A stretch of DNA of 49,995 nt, taken from positions 1 through 49,995 of IMG/VR virus record IMGVR_UViG_3300048930_000674. One strand, written 5' to 3'. A program made the translations under genes and the position numbers. The notes beneath the pieces were generated by a model, which saw only the letters and a program-made list of their open reading frames with translations, was not told the origin of the DNA and made no database searches. Shown piece by piece: positions 46,294-49,995 of this stretch (its first letter is position 1; each line of letters starts with the position of its first letter). This DNA is from a virus.

Positions 46294-47838
46294 GTGACTG
46301 CCCGCCGCCCCGTACCCGCGCTGCTCGCCGCGGCGCCTCGTCCCGTCCCGACGCGCACCGAGCGCGGCGGCCCCGTCGGCATCTACCGCAACGCCGCCTC
46401 CGCGGCCGACGCGATGCTCGGCGCGCTGGTCAGCCTGCCCGAGATCGATTCCGTCCTGGCGCGAGCCGGCATCCACCGCCACCAGCTGCGCGAGCTCGAG
46501 TTCGACGACGAGATCGCCGCTGCCCTCGACACCCGGCGCGATGCGGTGCTGTCCACGCCGTGGCGTCTCGAAGGCGAGGACGGGGAGCGCACGGTCTGGG
46601 TGATGGAGCAGCTCGAGCCGTGCATCGAGTCGATCCTGCGGGGAGCCTGGGCGGCGGTGCCGTACGGCTACTCGGTCATGGAGGCGATCTACGCCAACGT
46701 CGAAGGAGGGCGGATCGGGCTCGCGAGCTGCGCGGAACGCCCGATGGAGTGGTTCAAGCTGCAGCGCGATGGCCGGGTGTTCGCCACGATCGGCGGCCTG
46801 CCGGAGTTCGAATGCGACCAGGTCCTGAAGTGGCACATCACGCGCCGCAACCCGACATGGCGCAACCCGGCCGGCGACGCGCTGCTCTCGCGCCTGTACT
46901 GGCCGTGGCACTTCCGCACCAACGCCTGGCGGTTCTGGCTCGAGTTCCTCGAGCGCTTCGGCATGCCGCTGATGCTCGGCAAGGGCGCCCAGCCCCAGAA
47001 GCTCGCCGACGCGCTCGTGGCGATGGGGGCGTCCGCGGCGATGGCGGTCGGGCTGAACGAGGACGTCCAGGCGGTCACCTCGGGGGCCGCCGCCGGCGAG
47101 TTCGAGCGCGCGGAGAACGCGCTCGCGCGCCGCATCCAGAAGCTCGTGCTCGGTCAGACCCTGACCACCGACGTCGACGGCAAGGGCTCATACGCGGCCG
47201 CCCGTGTCCACGACCTGGTGCGCCAGGACCGGCGCAACGCCGACCTGCGCCTGGTGCGTCCCACGGTGCAGCGGATCGTCAACGCCCTGTGGCTGCTCAA
47301 CCGCTTCCCGGGCCGCCCGCCCGTCTTCCTGCAGCAGGACGGCCAGGGGCTTCAGCTCGAGCGGGCCGAGCGCGACGAGCGGCTGGTGAAGACGGGCATC
47401 CTGCAGCTGTCCGAGTCGTACTTGCTGCGCACCTACGACTACGAGCAGGGCGACATCTCCATCCCGGCCGCCCCGGCGCCCCGCGCTCCCGAGGACGCCG
47501 AGCGTGATTCGAGGAGCCGCGCCGGCGCGGGACGCCAGGCTGCTGCGGGGGCAGTGACCCTCGCCGCTGCTCCTGCCTTCACCGCGAGGCAGATGGAGAT
47601 CGAGGCCCTGGGCGACGTGCTGCTCGAGGAGGGCGGGGCGCCCGTTCCGAAGGCGGCGATCCATGCCGCGATACGCGCGGCCCGTGACCCCGAGGACCTG
47701 GCCGAGCGGCTCGCCATGCTCCTGCCGGCCCTGCCGGGCAGCGCCTTCGAGGAGCTGCTGGCCCGCGCGCTCTTCGCCGCCGACCTCATCGGCTACGTCC
47801 AGGAATCGGTCAACCGACCGGCACTCACCTCCGAGTAA
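46294..47838 (+). CDS. Portal protein (DUF935, Mu gp29-like)
   Basis: A 514-residue protein. GTG 46294 is chosen: it lies after the terminase stop, 7 nt after TACAAC, and the first residues then read VTARRPVPALLAAAP. The DUF935 core is recognisable: LRELEFDDEIAAALDTRRDA, GWAAVPYGYSVMEAIY, FKLQRDGR, then W.FRTNAWRFWLEFLERFG and P..LGKGAQP. It forms the dodecameric portal through which DNA enters and leaves. The C-terminal 100 residues are Ala-rich and helical. Confidence 0.92.
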   Translation: MTARRPVPALLAAAPRPVPTRTERGGPVGIYRNAASAADAMLGALVSLPEIDSVLARAGIHRHQLRELEFDDEIAAALDTRRDAVLSTPWRLEGEDGERTVWVMEQLEPCIESILRGAWAAVPYGYSVMEAIYANVEGGRIGLASCAERPMEWFKLQRDGRVFATIGGLPEFECDQVLKWHITRRNPTWRNPAGDALLSRLYWPWHFRTNAWRFWLEFLERFGMPLMLGKGAQPQKLADALVAMGASAAMAVGLNEDVQAVTSGAAAGEFERAENALARRIQKLVLGQTLTTDVDGKGSYAAARVHDLVRQDRRNADLRLVRPTVQRIVNALWLLNRFPGRPPVFLQQDGQGLQLERAERDERLVKTGILQLSESYLLRTYDYEQGDISIPAAPAPRAPEDAERDSRSRAGAGRQAAAGAVTLAAAPAFTARQMEIEALGDVLLEEGGAPVPKAAIHAAIRAARDPEDLAERLAMLLPALPGSAFEELLARALFAADLIGYVQESVNRPALTSE

Positions 47839-47850
47839 AGGAACCCAGCG

Positions 47851-48429
47851 ATGTCCAGCAACCGGTCCGCCGCCGGCCTCATTGTCAACGCCGGCCTCAT
47901 CACCCGCCCGCAGATGATCGAGGTCATCGAGGCGCCGTTCTTCCAGTTCGAGCTCAAGTGCTTCGATGCGGACGGCCGGCTGAAGTGGTCCGAGGTCTTC
48001 CGCAACGCCGTCACGCGCGTGGGCGCGGGCGACCTGCTCGACAAGTACCTCGCCGGGTCGACCTACACGGCCGCGTGGTACCTCGGGCTCATCTCGTCCA
48101 CCTCCTACACCACCGGCCCGGCGACGACCGACACCGCTGCCTCGCACGGCGGCTGGACGGAGTGCGCCGCGTACTCCGCCGGCACCCGCCCGCAGATCAC
48201 GTTCGGTGCGTCCTCGACCGGCTCCAACAACGTCACCAAGGCCGCGTCGAGCGCCGTGTCCTTTGCCATCAACGGCACCGACACGGTGAAGGGTTGCTTC
48301 GTGATCTCCAACAACACGAAGTCGGGCACGACGGGGATCCTCTACTCCGCCGGCACCTTCACCGACCGCGCGGTCGTGAGCGGCGACACCCTGAACGTCA
48401 CACCAACGTTACAGATTACATGCTCTTGA
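47851..48429 (+). CDS. Structural-cassette protein after the portal
   Basis: A 192-residue protein with AAAGGA at proper distance. LIVNAGLITRPQMIEVIEAP is followed by FRNAVTRVGAGDLLDKYLAG and WYLGLISS, then Thr/Ser/Gly-rich beta sequence (FAINGTDTVKGCFVISNN, then TLNVTPTLQITCS). It resembles phage structural proteins of unknown role commonly found near fibre genes. The HNH gene begins 45 bp after its stop. Confidence 0.75.
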   Translation: MSSNRSAAGLIVNAGLITRPQMIEVIEAPFFQFELKCFDADGRLKWSEVFRNAVTRVGAGDLLDKYLAGSTYTAAWYLGLISSTSYTTGPATTDTAASHGGWTECAAYSAGTRPQITFGASSTGSNNVTKAASSAVSFAINGTDTVKGCFVISNNTKSGTTGILYSAGTFTDRAVVSGDTLNVTPTLQITCS

Positions 48430-48473
48430 GTTTGAACAGTCGGTTCGCGTTTTAGCCTCCTCGGGAGAACCTG

Positions 48474-49142
48474 ATGCCCAGAACCGCGTGCGACGACCCG
48501 ATTATCGGGAATGTCTTCGGTCGCCTGCTGGTGATCGACGTCGGCCGGGCTGTCGCCGGGCCCCCGGCAGGGCGAGTGCGGACCGCGATCTGCCGCTGCC
48601 TGTGCGGCAACGACGCGCTCTCTTTCCAGCAGATCGGAAACTTGAATCACGGCAAGGTCCGGTCCTGCGGCTGCCTGAAGTCCGAGGTCACGCGCGCCAG
48701 GCAGACGAAGCACGGACACGCGAGGGCAGGCGTGCGTCGCACGCCAGAGTACGAGGCCTATCTCGCCATGCTCGGCCGCTGCCACAACCCTAACGACGCC
48801 GACTACCCGAATTGGGGTGGGCGAGGTATCGAGGTGTGTGAGCGGTGGCGCGGCAATCCGTCGGCGTTCCTCGTGGACATGGGTCCGAGGCCGTCGGCGC
48901 AGCACTCGCTCGGCCGGATCGACAATGACGGCCCCTATTCGCCCGAGAACTGCCGCTGGGAGGTCAAGGTCGAGCAGATCCGAAACCGGAGCAACACGAG
49001 GCGTATCGAGTTCAACGGCGAGACGCTGACGCTCAAGGAGTGGGCCACTCGCCTCGGGGTGAAGTACATCACGCTCTACATGCGATTACGCGAAGGCTGG
49101 CCCGTCGAGCGCGCACTGACCACCGGCGGCGCGCATGGCTGA
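48474..49142 (+). CDS. Free-standing HNH homing endonuclease
   Basis: A 222-residue protein with GGGAG before ATG. N-terminal Cys ribbon (CRCLCG at 40-45 and CGC at 65-67), then the HNH region YEAYLAMLGRCHNPND, GGRGIEVCERW, and HSLGRIDNDGPYSPENCRWE. The C-terminus (FNGETLTLKEWATRLGVKYI, then LREGWPVERALT) is a DNA-binding helix-turn-helix module of the NUMOD type. It is less GC-rich than its neighbours, and its 3' end overlaps the next structural gene. It probably arrived as a mobile gene and cuts sites in related phages. Confidence 0.85.
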   Translation: MPRTACDDPIIGNVFGRLLVIDVGRAVAGPPAGRVRTAICRCLCGNDALSFQQIGNLNHGKVRSCGCLKSEVTRARQTKHGHARAGVRRTPEYEAYLAMLGRCHNPNDADYPNWGGRGIEVCERWRGNPSAFLVDMGPRPSAQHSLGRIDNDGPYSPENCRWEVKVEQIRNRSNTRRIEFNGETLTLKEWATRLGVKYITLYMRLREGWPVERALTTGGAHG

Positions 49143-49995
49143 CAACGTCACGGTCGACAACGGCACGGGCTCGGACTACGTCGTCGCGACCGACGAGGTC
49201 GGCGCGCGCCACATCCAGATCGTCAAGCTCGCCCACGGCGCGGACGGGGCGCTCGATGGGCTTGCCGACGACGCGAGCCCGCTGCCCGTCAACATCCACT
49301 CGCCCGCGCAGGAGGGGTTCAGCTACTCGCGGGCGGGAGTGATCGCGCAGAACTCGGTTCTCCTGTCGATCGATTGCACGAAGCTCCGCGCGCTGTCCAT
49401 CCAATGCACCTCGATGGGCACTACGGGCGTCGTGACGCCCGAGTGGAGCAACGACAACGCCACGTGGGTCGGCACGACGCTCGCGCCCACCTCCAGCTCT
49501 TCCGCCGGCGTCGCCACGACCTTCAACGCGGCAGGGCTGTGGACGACGCATGTCGTGGCGCGCTACTTCCGCTTGCGCCTGTCGACCGCGACGACGGCTG
49601 GCACGACGACGATCTACGTGCAGGGGTTCAACGTCCCGATTGACCTGCCCTACGGGTCGATCGCGTCGATCGCGTCGAGCATCACGCCGGGCACCGGATC
49701 GTCGAACCTTGGGAAGGCGGAGGACACAGCGCACGCGACCGGCCATGTCGGCGTGATGGCGCTGGGCGTGCGCAACGATGCGTTCGCCACGCTTGCCACC
49801 ACCGACCTCGACTACACCCCGCTCGCGGTCGACGGCGCGGGCCGGCAGGCAGTCAACGTGTCGCAGGTAGGCGGTGCGGCACTCGCGCTTGGCGCCGCGG
49901 CGACCGCCGCGTCGATCCCGGTCAACATCGCCAGCGACCAGACCGTGCCCGTCACGGCGACCGGCGCGGTCGCCGACGGCGCTGCGGCGTCGGGG
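49135..49995 (+). CDS. Virion structural protein, N-terminal part (continues at base 128 of the window)
   Basis: ATG 49135 overlaps the HNH stop by 8 nt. The frame is open to the window end and continues through the 127-bp overlap to TGA at 755-757, giving 496 residues in total. This part starts MADNVTVDNGTGSDYVVATD, contains an Asn/Thr/Ser-rich beta region, and includes the first copy of the duplicated SSNLGKAED...GVMALGVRND motif. See the entry at 1-757 for the C-terminal part. Confidence 0.78.
   Translation, partial: MADNVTVDNGTGSDYVVATDEVGARHIQIVKLAHGADGALDGLADDASPLPVNIHSPAQEGFSYSRAGVIAQNSVLLSIDCTKLRALSIQCTSMGTTGVVTPEWSNDNATWVGTTLAPTSSSSAGVATTFNAAGLWTTHVVARYFRLRLSTATTAGTTTIYVQGFNVPIDLPYGSIASIASSITPGTGSSNLGKAEDTAHATGHVGVMALGVRNDAFATLATTDLDYTPLAVDGAGRQAVNVSQVGGAALALGAAATAASIPVNIASDQTVPVTATGAVADGAAASG
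49869..49995. repeat. 127-bp terminal direct repeat, right copy
   Basis: Identical to bases 1-127. It lies within a coding sequence and shows no attachment-site or cos-like feature, supporting an assembly overlap. Confidence 0.97.

Overview
The window is one complete temperate tailed-phage genome of about 49,868 bp. Bases 1-127 are repeated exactly at 49869-49995, so the sequence closes into a circle and one structural gene runs across the break. The DNA is GC-rich with strongly GC-biased third codon positions. The gene set points to a siphovirus of a GC-rich Gram-negative host, probably a proteobacterium: tape measure, lambda-like tail assembly chaperones with a frameshift, a J-like tail tip, and no contractile sheath. 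Head genes are Mu/lambda-like. The host is an inference.

Layout. (1) 44292-47838: a Mor-family activator, small and large terminase, and a DUF935-type portal. (2) 47851 through the junction to 5048: an unusually placed cassette of accessory structural genes with a free-standing HNH endonuclease, a 496-residue protein spanning the junction, a 965-residue Ser/Ala/Thr repeat protein and a fibre-tail adaptor. (3) 5055-12932: minor head protein with a PBECR2 nuclease domain, a decayed second copy of that domain, protease with nested scaffold, decoration protein, major capsid, connector genes, tail tube, and chaperones with an A-AAA-AAC -1 frameshift. (4) 13055-24498: tape measure, tail tip and fibres. 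(5) 24501-25841: lysis genes, then a strong terminator. (6) 26089-26913: a small leftward operon with an XRE-type protein behind its own palindromic operator. (7) 27001-28176: probable attP region and tyrosine integrase. (8) 28043-35903: a leftward early operon from a PL-like promoter, carrying many small genes, an Acb2/Tad1-family cyclic-nucleotide sponge, a LuxR-HTH/KOW fusion, DUF2303, a PD-(D/E)XK exonuclease and RecT. (9) 35904-38013: an immunity region with a DUF2335 membrane protein, an S24 repressor, a Cro-like gene, and five copies of the operator TAGCG-N2-CGCTA at PL and PR/PRM. (10) 38010-44289: the rightward early operon, with antisense gene pairs, a replication initiator carrying iterons, a ParB-like protein and RusA, leading into mor.

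Regulatory logic read from the sequence. The S24 repressor probably binds two operators at PL and three between itself and cro. The rightward transcript makes replication proteins, the Mor-like activator and terminase. The activator probably switches on three late promoters of identical geometry (GCGCAC-N4-GTGCGC, 24 nt, TACAAC, 7 nt, start codon) ahead of portal, protease and tail terminator. In these late promoters, and in PL, PRM and nearly PR, the start codon lies where transcription should begin, so leaderless or near-leaderless mRNA looks like a general habit of this phage. Promoter and operator assignments are inference from pattern; gene families are assigned from motifs recognised by eye.
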